64,000 nt of DNA from Crocosphaera sp. UHCC 0190 (GTDB lineage: Bacteria; Cyanobacteriota; Cyanobacteriia; Cyanobacteriales; Microcystaceae). Numbering within the stretch: the stretch's first letter is position 1; each line of letters opens with the position of its first letter. Location: positions 1-64,000 of the forward strand of contig NZ_JAYGHP010000013.1 in NCBI RefSeq assembly GCF_034932065.1, given 5' to 3'. Below are positions 34,318 to 46,200 of the stretch, one piece after another. The notes beneath the pieces were generated by a model. It saw only the letters and a list, made by a program, of their open reading frames with translations, was not told where the DNA came from and made no database searches. The translations under genes and the position numbers were made by a program.

Positions 34318-37300
34318 ATGAACAACGCACAAAAAGTTAGAATTTACGATTTATCGAAAGAATTGAATTTAGAGAACAAAGACATCTTGGAAATTTGCTC
34401 ACAGCTTAACATTGCTGTTAAGAGCCACAGTAGCACTATTACTGAATCTCAAGCAGAACGGATTAAGGCAATGGCGGAAAAATATGTCGCCACTCAAGGA
34501 ACTCATCAACCAGAGGAAGCGTCCTCATTAGGAGAACGGAAACAACAGATATTGGCCATTCATCATAAGCAACCTAACTCTCGTCCCACCCAGAATGACC
34601 AAGATTCCCGGACAGAATCTTCCTCTGCCTTAGTGACTCCGCCTAGACCTCCTGTTAAGCCTCGGCCATCTGCTACCATTACTCCCCCCCAAAAGCCAAT
34701 TCCCCCTGCCCTAGTGAAACCCCAGGTTGGTGCTGTGGCTGAAAAACCCCAGCCTACCCCTCAGTCAGTGCGGCCAACCCCCCCAACAGAAGTCCCTCCA
34801 GAACCAGAGGCGACTTTGTCAGAACCACCGCAAATGCTTAAGCCTCCGGTGAAATCTTCAGAAGCAGACAGTCCAAAAGCCAAAGATCTTCAGCCGAAAC
34901 CGTCTTCTGAGGGGCCGAGTAAGGTTCAACTGCCCCAAAAACCGGTGAAGGTGAATCTGCCCAAACCCAAAGATCGAGGGGAAAAAGTTGACAATGGGGA
35001 GAAAGTTGCTGTTTCTGACGGGAAAAAACCCCTAACCAAATCAATTACTCGCAAAGCCAAACCGGAACTACAGCGGCCCTTATCTCTGAAGTCCGAGGAA
35101 GAAGAAACCCTCAAATTAGTAGCACCTTCCATTAAACCCGTTTCCGAAGCTCCAGAAGAAACGGATGTGGATGATGACACCATTGACACTGAACTCAAGC
35201 CAAAACCCCAATTAAAACGTCCGGCCCCCCCACGAATCTCCAAACGGAAAACTTGGGACGAAGAGGAAGAAGAACAAGAAACCAAAGCTAAAGCCGCGAA
35301 AGGGGCTGCCGCGAAAGGAAAGCGACGTTCCCAACGCCTCGATCAAGAGGACGAAGATTTTGAGTCCGAATTAGACACCAGTCCCGTCTCTCTGAGTGTC
35401 AGTTTATCGATGGCCCGTCCGCCGAAACCGAAGTCTCAGAATCAACCCGTTACTGCAGTCTATAAACCCAAAAAACCCACCCTAAAAACGGCTGAGACAG
35501 GGGGAGAACGAACCAAATCTGACCGTCGGGAACGTCAAGAGGTTAGCCAACGACCTGAGCAAATTATCCTTGATAGCAACTTAACCCTGAGAGAACTGGC
35601 TGAAAGGTTGCAAATTGCAGAAACGGAAATTATTAAGAGTCTCTTTTCCAAAGGTATTGCGGTCAATATTACCCAAACCCTTGATCAAGAAACCGCTACC
35701 ATGGTGGCAGAGGAATTAGGGGTTTTGGTGGAAGTTCCCCAAGTACAATCCGCCGCAACCAAGAATACGGAAATGATCGAGACGAAAGACTTGGAATATC
35801 TCCAACGTCGTCCCCCTGTGGTGACTATTATGGGTCACGTTGACCACGGGAAAACCACCTTGCTTGATTCTATCCGTAAAACGAAAGTGGCTCAAGGAGA
35901 AGCCGGAGGCATTACCCAACATATCGGGGCCTACCACGTGGATATTGAGCATAATGGTGTCCCAGAGCAAATTGTCTTTTTAGACACCCCTGGTCACGAA
36001 GCCTTCACTGCTATGCGGGCGAGAGGAGCAAGAGTCACCGATATGGCCATTCTCGTCGTAGCTGCGGATGATGGGGTACAACCTCAAACCAGAGAAGCTA
36101 TCAGTCACGCCAAAGCGGCTGGAGTGCCAATTGTGGTTGCTATCAATAAAGTTGATAAGCCAGAAGCAAACCCCGATCGCATTAAACAAGAACTCTCTGA
36201 CTTGGCCTTAGTTCCTGAAGAATGGGGCGGAGACACCATTATGGTTCCCGTGAGTGCGCTCAAAGGAGAAAATCTGGATACTTTGTTGGAAATGCTACTG
36301 CTCGTCTCAGAAGTAGAAGAATTAGTGGCTAACCCTGATCGCCTTGCAAAAGGAACAGTGATCGAGGCGAATTTAGATCGGACCCGCGGCCCTGTGGCTA
36401 CCCTCCTGGTGCAAAATGGCACCTTAAGGGTGGGAGATGCGATCGTCGCTGGCTCCGTGTTTGGCAAGATTCGCGCCATGATTGATGACCGAGGTGACAA
36501 AGTTGAGGCTGCTTCTCCATCCTTTGCGGTGGAGATTTTAGGACTCAACAGCGTGCCAGAGGCTGGGGACGAGTTTGATGTCTATTCCAACGAAAGAGAA
36601 GCCCGTGTCATCGCGGAACAAAATGCTGAAAACCATCGTCAGACGCGATTACAACAGGCCATGTCTTCCCGTCGTATCACCCTCAGTACCCTATCAGCCC
36701 AAGCCCAAGAGGGAGAACTCAAAGAACTCAACTTAATCCTCAAAGCCGATGTTCAAGGGTCTGTTGAGGCGATTTTAGGGGCCTTAGAACAGTTGCCACA
36801 AAATGAGGTACAAATCCGCATTCTCTTGGCTTCAGCCGGGGAAATTACTGAAACGGATGTTGATTTGGCCGCTGCTAGTGGCGCGGTGATTGTTGGCTTT
36901 AATACGACCTTGGCCAGTGGTTCAAGGGCAGCGGCAGATCAAGAAGGGGTGGATATTCGGGAGTACGATATTATTTACAAGCTCCTAGATGATATCCAAG
37001 GCGCGATGGAAGGGTTACTGGAACCCGAAGAAGTCGAGTCTGCCCTAGGACAAGCCCAAGTCCGTGCCGTCTTCCCTGTGGGACGGGGGGCTGTGGCTGG
37101 TTGTTATGTACAATCGGGCAAAGTGGTGCGTAACCGTTTCATCAGAGTGCGTCGTGGTGGCAATGTGATTTATCAAGGTATCCTTGATTCTCTCAAGCGG
37201 ATGAAAGAAGATGCACGAGAAGTTAATGCTGGATACGAATGCGGTATTGGCATTGATAAGTTCAGTAACTGGCAAGAGGGCGATCTAATCGAAGCCTACG

Positions 37301-37344
37301 AAATGGTGACGAAACGTCGTACTTTAGCTGGAAAAACCAGTTAG
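34318..37344 (+). CDS. infB: Translation initiation factor IF-2
   Basis: The 1008-residue protein has an N-terminal IF2_N helical domain ([22 protein letters not shown]). A ~380-residue Pro/Lys/Glu-rich linker and a second IF2_N domain (about 415-475) come before the G domain. GTP-binding motifs are GHVDHGKT (506-513), DTPGHEAF and NKVDKPEA. C-terminal beta-barrel domains follow. IF-2 delivers initiator tRNA to the ribosome. The long, low-complexity N-terminal linker is typical of cyanobacterial and plant-plastid IF-2. Confidence 0.97.
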   Translation: MNNAQKVRIYDLSKELNLENKDILEICSQLNIAVKSHSSTITESQAERIKAMAEKYVATQGTHQPEEASSLGERKQQILAIHHKQPNSRPTQNDQDSRTESSSALVTPPRPPVKPRPSATITPPQKPIPPALVKPQVGAVAEKPQPTPQSVRPTPPTEVPPEPEATLSEPPQMLKPPVKSSEADSPKAKDLQPKPSSEGPSKVQLPQKPVKVNLPKPKDRGEKVDNGEKVAVSDGKKPLTKSITRKAKPELQRPLSLKSEEEETLKLVAPSIKPVSEAPEETDVDDDTIDTELKPKPQLKRPAPPRISKRKTWDEEEEEQETKAKAAKGAAAKGKRRSQRLDQEDEDFESELDTSPVSLSVSLSMARPPKPKSQNQPVTAVYKPKKPTLKTAETGGERTKSDRRERQEVSQRPEQIILDSNLTLRELAERLQIAETEIIKSLFSKGIAVNITQTLDQETATMVAEELGVLVEVPQVQSAATKNTEMIETKDLEYLQRRPPVVTIMGHVDHGKTTLLDSIRKTKVAQGEAGGITQHIGAYHVDIEHNGVPEQIVFLDTPGHEAFTAMRARGARVTDMAILVVAADDGVQPQTREAISHAKAAGVPIVVAINKVDKPEANPDRIKQELSDLALVPEEWGGDTIMVPVSALKGENLDTLLEMLLLVSEVEELVANPDRLAKGTVIEANLDRTRGPVATLLVQNGTLRVGDAIVAGSVFGKIRAMIDDRGDKVEAASPSFAVEILGLNSVPEAGDEFDVYSNEREARVIAEQNAENHRQTRLQQAMSSRRITLSTLSAQAQEGELKELNLILKADVQGSVEAILGALEQLPQNEVQIRILLASAGEITETDVDLAAASGAVIVGFNTTLASGSRAAADQEGVDIREYDIIYKLLDDIQGAMEGLLEPEEVESALGQAQVRAVFPVGRGAVAGCYVQSGKVVRNRFIRVRRGGNVIYQGILDSLKRMKEDAREVNAGYECGIGIDKFSNWQEGDLIEAYEMVTKRRTLAGKTS

Positions 37345-37352
37345 CATTAGAA

Positions 37353-37378
37353 GATCCCCTATGGTGTCATAGGGGATC
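37353..37378 (+). terminator. Terminator after infB
   Basis: GATCCCCTATG (37353-37363) pairs perfectly with CATAGGGGATC (37368-37378) around GTGT. The downstream sequence has only scattered T residues. It closes the rimP-infB operon. Confidence 0.65.
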
Positions 37379-37420
37379 ACTTGTTTTGCCGAGAAAAATA
37401 TTAAAAAATAAAATTGAGTC

Positions 37421-37618
37421 TTAATCAATAACCCAGAAGCCATTTTTGCGCCAATATTGTTCTTTGAGGGCAATTTCTAGCTGATCATTCATAATTAAAC
37501 CTTTTTGAATCAGCAACTCTCCCAATTTGGCTTTGTGAGCCGTTTGCAGATTGATGGTTTCTTCGAGTTGATGGGAAGAAATCCAGTTTTTCTGAAGTAA
37601 GATTTGACCTAATTGCAT
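37421..37618 (-). CDS. Small protein with a single MshE/GspE N-terminal-like domain
   Basis: The start is taken at ATG 37618 (MQLGQILLQKNWISSHQLEE), because the family motif LGQ(I/L)L....LIS..QLEEAL begins there. The 65-residue product continues QTAHKAKLGELLIQKGLIMN with NDQLEIALKEQY, the second half of the same motif. In type II secretion and pilus ATPases this domain (MshEN) can bind cyclic di-GMP; here it occurs alone. A stand-alone form is seen in cyanobacteria. Convergence with infB is 76 bp away. Confidence 0.65.
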   Translation of the reverse strand: MQLGQILLQKNWISSHQLEETINLQTAHKAKLGELLIQKGLIMNDQLEIALKEQYWRKNGFWVID

Positions 37619-38335
37619 AAGAAACCTAGGGATTTTCCCTGAAGAACGCTTAACTAGCTTTAACTCATATATGAGCATATATTATCAAGCCATTGCCAAG
37701 ATTTTACCGTAATTTTACTAACTTTTCACAAAAATTTATATGGTGCGCTTAAAATGCCTAAAACCCTTGCTATTGAAGGAGGCAGGAGGCAGAGGGCAGA
37801 AGGGCGGATAAAAATTTAGAGGCAGCCTATCCTACCTTAAGCAGTCGGACACCATTAAATTAGGGTATGAGAATGCTATACAGTTAACTTTAATTTTGTC
37901 CGACTACTTATGTATGTCCAACTCAAATCATGATTAATCAGCATAAATACAGTAATTAACAAAACCAATTTTTCTAAAATTCCATAATTATTCACTGGTT
38001 ATTTTGACAAAAAATACTTAGACTGTTCATTTTATTATACCAAAAACCTGTGATTGATATCACTGATTCTATAGGGATTCACTCACAGAAATATAAATTT
38101 ATTGAAAGCATAATATAAAGACAGGAAGAAGATTTTCCAAAAAAACAAGAAATATCAGTAAGAACACGAGATTTATTTTCTGATAAAAAATAGTAGAATA
38201 GAAAAAATAAGTACATTAGTTGACTGATAAGTTGCTGAAAAGATTTAAGTTTAAAAATCTCTATTTGATTAGATGTAATAAACAAGGTTTATCAGGATCA
38301 AGATTTTCGTTTTTTGTCATTAATCAACCAACATT
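37619..38335. other. Gene-free stretch upstream of pilG
   Basis: No gene is recognised in these ~715 bp. A purine-rich patch (about 37780-37806, GGAGGCAGGAGGCAGAGGGC) and an inverted repeat at 37837-37912 stand out. The remainder is AT-rich. The pil operon promoter should be in the right part. Confidence 0.5.
37837..37912. repeat. Inverted repeat with ~48-bp spacer
   Basis: TTAAGCAGTCGGAC (37837-37850) and GTCCGACTACTTAT (37899-37912) are nearly complementary. The flanks inside also show partial pairing (ATTAAATTA against TTTAAT). It resembles the ends of a small insertion sequence or MITE. Confidence 0.5.
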
Positions 38336-39598
38336 ATGAATCTAGAAATTGTGAACAAGATTTCTCTAAATCAGATAGAAGAAACTCCAAGTTTCTCTGG
38401 GATCAATTTTTTAGGAAGAATTGCCCAAGTTCAAGCCAGTGGATGTTTAATTGTGTCCGATAATTCAGTAACTTGGCGTATTTATGTGCAAGGAGGAAAA
38501 CTCATTTATGCCAACCATTCCCTAGACTCTTTTGATCGCTTAGAACGTCATTTACGTCGGTTAAGTTATCAAGTTTCTTCTCTGACGGGCATAGTGCGTA
38601 ATCAAGCCAGATTAAACTTTGATCATGATAGCAAAAATCTTGAAGATTGTCCCCCTGAATATCAAGCAATTAGTTGGTTAGTTAACGAAAAATATCTTCA
38701 GGCTAATCAAGCTGCTAGTCTTGTAAAAACTTTGAGCATAGAGGTATTTGATTCATTCTTATTACTGAAAAAAGGTCAATATAAATTTATCAAAAATACT
38801 GAAATAATCCCGCCGTTTGTGAAGCTTGATTTAAAAGATTTGATTGAAGAATGTAAGCAAAGATTAAAGGGTTGGGCAGCTTTAGCTCCTGTGATTACTT
38901 CCCCAGATCAAAGACCTTATTTTTTCAGTCAAAATCAAGGAAAAAAACAAATTTCTCCTGAAAGAATTCAAAAGCTCAGCAAATTTTTAAGGGGGTTTAG
39001 TTTTAGACAACTAGCAGTTTTAACCAATCAAGATGACCTCAAGATTGCTCAATATCTTCATCAATTAATTATTGATAAAATTGTTGTTTTACGGGAACCT
39101 CAATCTCCCTTTGATAAACTTCCCCAAATTGGCGAAACTAAATTTTTACTCCCTAATAAATCTATAGAAAAACCGACTTCCATAACCGAGCAAATAACTT
39201 TTAATAACCCACCATCTTTCTCCGATTCTCAAAAAACCTCTAAACTGCTTTGTGTTGATGATAGTCCCACAATTCTGAGAGAAATTAGTCGATTTCTTGA
39301 GAATCAAAACCTATCAATTCAAGCAATTAATGATTCTCAGAAAGCATTATTAGAGATTATTAGATTTAAACCAGATATTATTTTATTAGATGTAGGAATG
39401 CCTGGAATCGATGGATATAAGCTTTGTCAATTAATTAGAAATCATCCTTTATTTAAAAATACACCCATTGTCATGGTTACAGGAAATCGTAGCTTAATTG
39501 ATCGGGCAAAAGCAAGAGTTGCCGGAGCATCAGACTACTTGACAAAGCCCTTTACTCAAGCTGATTTATTAAAAATGGTTTTTCGTTATTTGACTTAA
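38336..39598 (+). CDS. pilG: PatA-type response regulator, PilG-like
   Basis: The 420-residue protein has an N-terminal PATAN/DUF4388-like domain (about 15-150; LGRIAQVQASGCLIVSDNSVTWRIYVQGGKLIYA) and a C-terminal receiver domain (about 300-420). The receiver contains CVDDSPTI, phospho-acceptor DVGMPGIDGY and KPF. It is the first gene of a six-gene cluster matching the cyanobacterial pilG-H-I-J-L/tax3 type, which controls type IV pilus assembly and motility. No receptor of the PixJ type (with GAF photoreceptor domains) is present, so the pil rather than pix naming is used. Confidence 0.85.
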   Translation: MNLEIVNKISLNQIEETPSFSGINFLGRIAQVQASGCLIVSDNSVTWRIYVQGGKLIYANHSLDSFDRLERHLRRLSYQVSSLTGIVRNQARLNFDHDSKNLEDCPPEYQAISWLVNEKYLQANQAASLVKTLSIEVFDSFLLLKKGQYKFIKNTEIIPPFVKLDLKDLIEECKQRLKGWAALAPVITSPDQRPYFFSQNQGKKQISPERIQKLSKFLRGFSFRQLAVLTNQDDLKIAQYLHQLIIDKIVVLREPQSPFDKLPQIGETKFLLPNKSIEKPTSITEQITFNNPPSFSDSQKTSKLLCVDDSPTILREISRFLENQNLSIQAINDSQKALLEIIRFKPDIILLDVGMPGIDGYKLCQLIRNHPLFKNTPIVMVTGNRSLIDRAKARVAGASDYLTKPFTQADLLKMVFRYLT

Positions 39599-39723
39599 AT
39601 AACTAAAGAGAAAAAAGAAAATTAGCCAACCTGTTAGTTTTTCGGTAAATCTTGGGAATATTAAGAGTAAGCAACTGATTTAGCCCACGCTTTTCAACCT
39701 TTATATTTTGAGGATATATACCG

Positions 39724-40083
39724 ATGTCTAAAGTTTTAGTTGTAGAAGATACCATCTCGGAAATGGAGTTAATTAGTGATTACTTGCGGGATAGTGGTTA
39801 TACTGTCATCAGTACCAACGATGCCAAAGATGCCCTAGGAAAAGTCGAACAACACAAACCTGATATTGTGGTAACTGACTTAGTGATGCCAGGGATGAGT
39901 GGTTTAGAATTGTGCCGTAGTTTGAAGAAAAATCCTGAGACAAAGAATTTATCGATTGTGGTTTGTACTTCAAAAAATCAAGATTTAGATCGAATGTGGG
40001 CCATGAAACAAGGGGCAGATGTTTATATTACTAAACCCTTTACCAAAGAACAATTAGTTAGGGCTGTAAAATCTGTTGAATAA
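39724..40083 (+). CDS. pilH: CheY-like response regulator, PilH-like
   Basis: The 119-residue single receiver domain contains VVEDTISEMELI, acceptor VVTDLVMPGMSG (Asp near 53), CTSKNQ and KPFTKEQL. It lies 125 bp after pilG on the same strand. In the homologous system it takes phosphate from the CheA-like kinase and modulates pilus motor activity. Confidence 0.9.
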   Translation: MSKVLVVEDTISEMELISDYLRDSGYTVISTNDAKDALGKVEQHKPDIVVTDLVMPGMSGLELCRSLKKNPETKNLSIVVCTSKNQDLDRMWAMKQGADVYITKPFTKEQLVRAVKSVE

Positions 40084-40291
40084 ATAATCCTATCCCTGAT
40101 GCAACAAGTAATCTAGCAATCCTATTGAATTTATGTGCTAGGACAAATTTTCCATTATTTTTTCCTAAGAAAAGAGAGTAGAAATAGAGTAAATTATCCT
40201 AACTTTACTATCTCTTTTCTGGTTTAATTGGCTAATAATATTGAAGCCAATAAAGCCAATTAAGATTATCGTAAGCCTCCCGAAAGTTTAT

Positions 40292-40795
40292 ATGAATCTT
40301 CCAAGTTTTGAAACTCAAACCTTGCGCTCAAAAAAAGCAGTTGGCGATCCCTATCTTCAACTGCAAATCAACAGTCAAACCCAAGTTGCCTTACCCATGA
40401 ACATGACGCAAGAGGTATTAATTACTTCAGCTAGTCGTTTAACAATAATGCCAAATATGCCCCCTTGTTTGTTGGGATTATTGAATCAAAGAAGTCGTAT
40501 TTTTTGGGTAATTGACTTAGCTTTGTTACTCGGTTTACAGCCATTAGGGTTGGAACTTCAACAGTATTCTATCGCCATTATTCGCTCAAGAAACAATGCC
40601 CTAGGATTAGCAGTAGAAGCCGTTAAAGGGGTCATTCGTTTTCCCAAAGAAGTCATACAGTCTCCCATTGGAACTGTTGAACCAGAGTTAACCCCTTATT
40701 TACAGGGATGTATTGCTCAAGAAAGACAAATTTTACTAATTTTATCTCCTGAAGCCATTCTTAACGCTCCTATTTTACAGCACAATCTCTCTTAA
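40292..40795 (+). CDS. pilI: CheW-like coupling protein, PilI-like
   Basis: The start is placed at ATG 40292 (MNLPSFETQTL); a TTG-started longer frame from 40241 is less likely. The 167-residue product has a CheW-type domain with blocks MTQEVLITSASRLTIMPNMPPCLLGLLNQR, IFWVIDLALLLGL and LGLAVEAVKGVI. CheW links the receptor to the kinase. It ends 17 bp before pilJ. Confidence 0.8.
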   Translation: MNLPSFETQTLRSKKAVGDPYLQLQINSQTQVALPMNMTQEVLITSASRLTIMPNMPPCLLGLLNQRSRIFWVIDLALLLGLQPLGLELQQYSIAIIRSRNNALGLAVEAVKGVIRFPKEVIQSPIGTVEPELTPYLQGCIAQERQILLILSPEAILNAPILQHNLS

Positions 40796-40812
40796 ATTAA
40801 AGGAATTAACCC

Positions 40813-43191
40813 ATGACTGCCACGAATAATAATAACGGAAACCTAACCCCTGTCAATGATAATAACCAACCGATTATTATCGAAAAAGAAGTCACCTTCA
40901 ATAGTGTAGAAACCCCCAATAGTTTGCCTAGGATAGCTGAATCAAATGCCAAGATGAGGCACAAAAAATGGGGCATTAGGGCCAAAGCAACCCTGTTAGC
41001 CATGGCCATAGGAACCTTACCCGTTATGGCCGTTGGGGGAATTGCTTATACTTTAGCCAATCAGTCAATTAATCGACAAATTGATACCTTTGAAAAAACA
41101 AATGTTACGCAATTACAAGATAAGATTCACGTTTATATGAAGGATCGTTTTTCAGATATCCAAGCCATGGCTAGTTTGGATATTTTTACGAACCCGAAAT
41201 GGCGAGAAACTGCAACCAGAGAAGAAAAAGATGCAGCCCTGACTAAGATGTTAAAAGCTTACGGTATTTATGATAGTATTGCGGTTTTTGATATCAAAGG
41301 AAATGTCATTGCTCAAACGGCAGGAACTCCCTTAAAAAATCATATTGACCGAACCTATATTCAAGCGGCCCTAAAAATTAATGGCCCCGTCTTAAGTCAA
41401 CCTTCTATTTCCACCACAGAAGGAACCTTTAATGTTTATGCGGCCTCTACCTTAAAAGATCCCACCACAGGCGAACCCATTGGCTTTATTCGCGCCCGTA
41501 TGCCTGTAAAATTCTTAGAAAAAATCATTGATAACTATAAAACCGAAGGACAAACCTTTTATTTAATTAATGGTGATAGACAAATCTTTTTAGGGCCAGA
41601 AGGGGAATATGTGGTTCAAACTCTGTCCAGTGGAAAAGCAATGACTAACCGCACCGATGAATATAAAGCCATTGACGCTGCCCAAATTTTCCCAATTATT
41701 GAACAACTTGAACAACAAAACAAGGCTAATGTTATCCCTGGTCAAAATCTGAAAGCCCAGACAGAACAACTGTTGGCCTATGCCCCACCGATTAAATTTG
41801 AAGGCTTACCGGATCTTAATTGGCGTGCTATCATTGCCACCGATGCGGATATTGTGTTTGCCTCTCAAAGACAGTTACGATGGTTGTTATTGTTAGGAAC
41901 AGCAGCCACGTCGTTAATTGTGGGCATAATTGCCGTAATTGTTGCCAATCGTGCCACCCGTCCCATTTTACAATCAAGTCAGGTGGTTAAACGATTAGGA
42001 GAAGGGGACTTTGCACAACGGGTTCAAGTAGTTGGGGATGATGAAATTGCTCAACTGGGGTCTGATATTAATACTATGGCGCAACAGATCCAAGAATTAT
42101 TAATCGAACAACAAGCAGCGGCCCAACGGGAAAAAGAAGATCAAGCCGCATTTGCCCGTCAACAAGGTGAATTAGCAGAACAAGAAAGAGAAAGGAGTGA
42201 AAAACTACAACGGGAACTGATTAAACTCTTGACAGAAGTAGAAGGTGCTTCAGAAGGTGATTTAACAGTACGGGCCGAAATTAGTGCAGGGGAAATTGGT
42301 ATTGTTGCGGATTTCTTTAACTCCATTGTGGAAAGTTTACGGGACGTTGTGAGTCAGGTAAAACAGACAGCAACCCAGGTAAATAGTTCTATTACCACCA
42401 ATGAGGGGTCAATTCGTCAATTAGCCTCTGAAGCGATCGCCCAAGCGTCTCAAATCACCCAAACCTTGAATTCTGTGGAAGAAATGACCCAATCAATTCA
42501 AGTGGTGGCAGATAACGCCAAAGCCGCCGCCGCAGTAGCAAAAACCGCCTCAACTACCGCAGAAATGGGCGGGGCCGACATGGAACAAACCGTAGCCAAT
42601 ATCTTCCAATTACGGGATACCGTAGCTGAAACGACCAAGAAAGTGAAGCGGTTAGGGGAATCTTCCCAACAGATTTCTAAAGTTGTTTCTTTAATTAACC
42701 AAATTGCCCTACAAACCAACTTACTCGCTATTAATGCCAGTATTGAGGCAGCCCGCGCTGGAGAGGAAGGCCGAGGCTTTGCAGTGGTTGCGGAAGAAGT
42801 GGGACAATTAGCGGCCCAGTCAGCCGCCGCGACCAAAGAAATTGAGAAAATTGTGGAAACCATTCGACAAGAAACCTCAGCCGTGGTGGAAGCCATGGAA
42901 TTAGGGACAACCCAGGTGGTTGAAGGAACCCGTTTGGCAGAGAAAACCAAGGCAAGTTTAGGGCAAATTGTGGAAGTTTCCCGCCAAATCGATCAATTAT
43001 TAGAGTCCATCTCCCAAGCTACCGTATCCCAGGCCAACACCTCCCAGTCTGTGACGCAATTAATGGAAGAAGTGGCTAAAGTGTCCCAAAAAACCTCTGA
43101 TTCTTCCCGTCAAGTTTCCGGTTCCCTACAAGAAACTGTTGCGATCGCAAATCAATTACAAGCCTCTGTGGGGACATTTAAGGTGAGTTAG
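40813..43191 (+). CDS. pilJ: Methyl-accepting chemotaxis protein, PilJ-like
   Basis: The 792-residue protein has a first membrane helix (about 58-80), a periplasmic dCache-type sensor (about 85-345; [35 protein letters not shown]) and a second helix (about 355-380). HAMP follows (about 380-435), then a helical linker and a signalling domain (about 500-790). The hairpin tip contains [20 protein letters not shown]. There is no bilin-binding GAF domain, so it is unlike PixJ. It would report an external small molecule or mechanical cue to the pilus signalling kinase. Confidence 0.9.
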   Translation: MTATNNNNGNLTPVNDNNQPIIIEKEVTFNSVETPNSLPRIAESNAKMRHKKWGIRAKATLLAMAIGTLPVMAVGGIAYTLANQSINRQIDTFEKTNVTQLQDKIHVYMKDRFSDIQAMASLDIFTNPKWRETATREEKDAALTKMLKAYGIYDSIAVFDIKGNVIAQTAGTPLKNHIDRTYIQAALKINGPVLSQPSISTTEGTFNVYAASTLKDPTTGEPIGFIRARMPVKFLEKIIDNYKTEGQTFYLINGDRQIFLGPEGEYVVQTLSSGKAMTNRTDEYKAIDAAQIFPIIEQLEQQNKANVIPGQNLKAQTEQLLAYAPPIKFEGLPDLNWRAIIATDADIVFASQRQLRWLLLLGTAATSLIVGIIAVIVANRATRPILQSSQVVKRLGEGDFAQRVQVVGDDEIAQLGSDINTMAQQIQELLIEQQAAAQREKEDQAAFARQQGELAEQERERSEKLQRELIKLLTEVEGASEGDLTVRAEISAGEIGIVADFFNSIVESLRDVVSQVKQTATQVNSSITTNEGSIRQLASEAIAQASQITQTLNSVEEMTQSIQVVADNAKAAAAVAKTASTTAEMGGADMEQTVANIFQLRDTVAETTKKVKRLGESSQQISKVVSLINQIALQTNLLAINASIEAARAGEEGRGFAVVAEEVGQLAAQSAAATKEIEKIVETIRQETSAVVEAMELGTTQVVEGTRLAEKTKASLGQIVEVSRQIDQLLESISQATVSQANTSQSVTQLMEEVAKVSQKTSDSSRQVSGSLQETVAIANQLQASVGTFKVS

Positions 43192-43225
43192 GAGGCAACA
43201 CTTAAGTACCTAGACAAAATTAATT

Positions 43226-43253
43226 GTAGGGTCAATTCATGAATTGACCCTAC
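43226..43253. repeat. Perfect 28-bp palindrome inside the pil operon
   Basis: GTAGGGTCAATTCA is followed directly by its exact complement, between pilJ and pilL. The arms match the GTAGGG...CCCTAC family of this window and share TCAATTCATGAATTGA with 8656-8681. It could form a stable RNA hairpin that reduces expression of pilL relative to pilJ. Confidence 0.8.
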
Positions 43254-43269
43254 CAATAGGGAGAAAATC

Positions 43270-46200
43270 ATGGCTAAGGATAAGGAACAAGAGATTAGGT
43301 GGCAATTTCTGGGAGAAGCTCAGGAATACTTAAATGCTTTAGAATCGGGTTTATTAGGGTTAGCTACCCATGGGGTTGATCGTCAACAGATGGACGGAGC
43401 ATTACGGGCCGCCCATTCGATCAAAGGTGGGGCGGCCATGATGGGATTTCAAACCCTATCGGAGTTAGCCCACCGTTTAGAAGACTTTTTGAAAGTCCTT
43501 AAGGTGGGGGGTTCTCATTCGGTTGATCGGAGCTTAGAAAGCCTATTATTAACGAGTATTGACCATCTGCGTCAGGTGGCTCAATGGAATCGTCAAGGGA
43601 TAGATATTGACCGATCTTGGTTAGAAACCCAGGTTAACCCTTTGATGGCTGCTCTTTATGAACGTTTGGGCGATCCTCAACCGGAAGATGCCACCACCCT
43701 GTTATCAGAAGAAGCAGGGGAAGATATGGTCTTGTTGATGTTTCAAACGGAAGTAGAAGGCTGTTTGCAACGCTTAGAATCAGTGTTAGACAACCCCCAA
43801 CAGCCTTGTTTACTGGAAGAATTTGTGATTGCGGCCCAAGAATTAGAAGGGTTGGGGCAAATGCTACAATTAGAGGCATTTTCCGCCCTCTGTCAATCCA
43901 TTATCCAGGGGTTAGAAACTTATCAAGAGCAAATTCAAACTATTGCCCCTTTAGGGTTGCAAGCTTGGCGGCGATCGCAGGCCATGGTGATCATTGGACA
44001 GAGGGAAATGATGCCCACAGAACTCGATTTGTCCCATCTTTCCTCTATGCCAGCTATTGAAGATAATCTGTCACTCTCTCTCGCTGATGCAGAATCAGAA
44101 ATCTGGGATAATAGCTTTGTAGATTTAGAAGATACGCCCTTATCCTTTGGGTTTCCTTCTTCTGGTTTTCTCTCCTCTGGTACTCCCCAACCTTTGTTTC
44201 CCGATGAGTCGTCACAACTTCCAGGAGAGACGACTTTACCTCTACCTTGGGAATTGGAACAGGAAACGGAAGAATTAAACATTCTCATGACCCCAGATGC
44301 CTTAAAATCCTATGTCACCACGAAGGAATTTACAGAAGAGGCCCAGGAATTTTTGGCCCAGTTAAACGCCGATAAAATTGAAACGGCCAATGACTTTATT
44401 GTTTCCCCTTCTCCTAGGAGTACAGAAGATATTGACACAGGGGAAGAACAAGAGACAATTCGTGTCCCTATCAAGCAATTAGAAGCCCTCAGTGATCTGT
44501 TTGGGGAACTTACCATTGAACGTAATGGCTTAAATTTACAACTGAAACGTTTAAGAAATCTCGTTGAATTATTAAGTGACAGGGTACAAACATTAGAACA
44601 ATCTAACGCTCATCTGAAAAACACTTATGATCAAGTGGGAGAGCGATCGCCTGACAAAGATTCAACCCTTAAATCAGGGCAATTAAGCCTTCAAGACTTC
44701 GATCTGTTGGAAATGGATCGTTATAGTGATCTTCATGTCGCGTCCCAAGAAATGATGGATACCATGGTACAACTTCAGGAAGTAACTAGGGATCTTCAGA
44801 CCAACTTAGACGAAACAGAAGGATCTTCACGGGCTTTTTCCCGCACCTTTAAATTAATGCAAACCACCATCACCCAATTGCGAATGCGTCCCATTGCTGA
44901 TTTGGTGGGGCGTTTTCCCATGGGGTTACGACAAATGGAACTCCAATACGGTAAACAGGTGGATTTGAAGATTAAAGGGGGATCTACTTTGGTGGATCGA
45001 ACCATTTTAGAGGCGTTAAATGACCCCTTATTACATCTTTTACGCAATGCGTTTGATCATGGTATTGAAACCCCCGAAGTCCGTCAAGCAGCCGGAAAAC
45101 CTGAAACTGGAACTATTGAAATTAGTGCCACTTATCGGGGAAATAAAACTATTATTACGGTTCAAGATGATGGGGCGGGGATTAATTTAGATAAAATCAG
45201 AGTTAAGGCCTTACAAATGGGGTTAAATCAGTCTGATCTCGCAGAAGCAACTAATAAAGAGTTATTAGATCTTATTTTTGAGCCAGGGTTTACTACTGCT
45301 GAGGCCGTGACAGACTTATCAGGCCGGGGTGTGGGTATGGATGTGGTACGCACTAACCTGCGTCAAATTCGGGGAGAAATTGCCGTGGCCACCAAACCAG
45401 GCCAAGGAACAAGCTTTATCCTGACAGTTCCCTTTACTTTGTCAGTGATACGGGTATTATTGGTGGAAAGTGGCGGAATGCTGTTGGCTTTTCCTAATAG
45501 TGTGATTGAAGAAATGATTAGTCTTGACCCTGAAATGATGATGATGGGAACAGGACAAAATGTACTTAATTGGGATGGTCAGTTAGTTCCCCTGATTGCT
45601 TTAGGGCAACAATTGGATTTTGCTCGTCCTCATCCGATCACCCCCATAGAAGCAATGGCTGTCATTGATCAACCCACCGTTTTAATGATAGCTCAAGGTC
45701 ATGATTTTGTGGGGATTCAGGTGGATCGCTATTGGGGCGAACAAGAAGTCACTATTCGTCAGGTGGAAGGAAACTTAGGAATGCCTTCTGGGTTTTCTGG
45801 TTGTACTATTTTAGGAGATGGTCGCGTGGTTCCTTTGATAGATGCAACTGCTTTGTTACGTTGGATCAATGAGGAAAATCGTCCCTTATTGCGATCGCAA
45901 CCTCCAACCTTAGCAGATTTAGATCTGAGATTTACTGAGACTAAGGCGATCGCCCCTACCATCATGATTGTGGATGATTCGATTAATGTGCGTCGTTTCT
46001 TGGCCTTAACCCTCGAAAAAGCGGGTTATCAGGTGGAACAGGCCAAAGATGGTCAAGATGCCCTAGAAAAGCTGCAAGGGGGCTTATTATCTAAGATTCA
46101 ATTAATTATCAGTGATCTTGAAATGCCCCGTCTGGATGGTTATGGCTTATTATCTCATCTAAAATCTGACTCCATGCTTAAATATCTTCCTGTGGTGATG

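Noticed and set aside
38079-38285. Minus-strand frame of 68 codons upstream of pilG
   Set aside because: Very AT-rich, with no ribosome site or similarity; likely chance in an AT-rich gap.
40813-43191. Considered as pixJ (phototaxis receptor)
   Set aside because: PixJ has bilin-binding GAF domains; this receptor has a dCache-type periplasmic domain and HAMP instead, so pilJ fits better.
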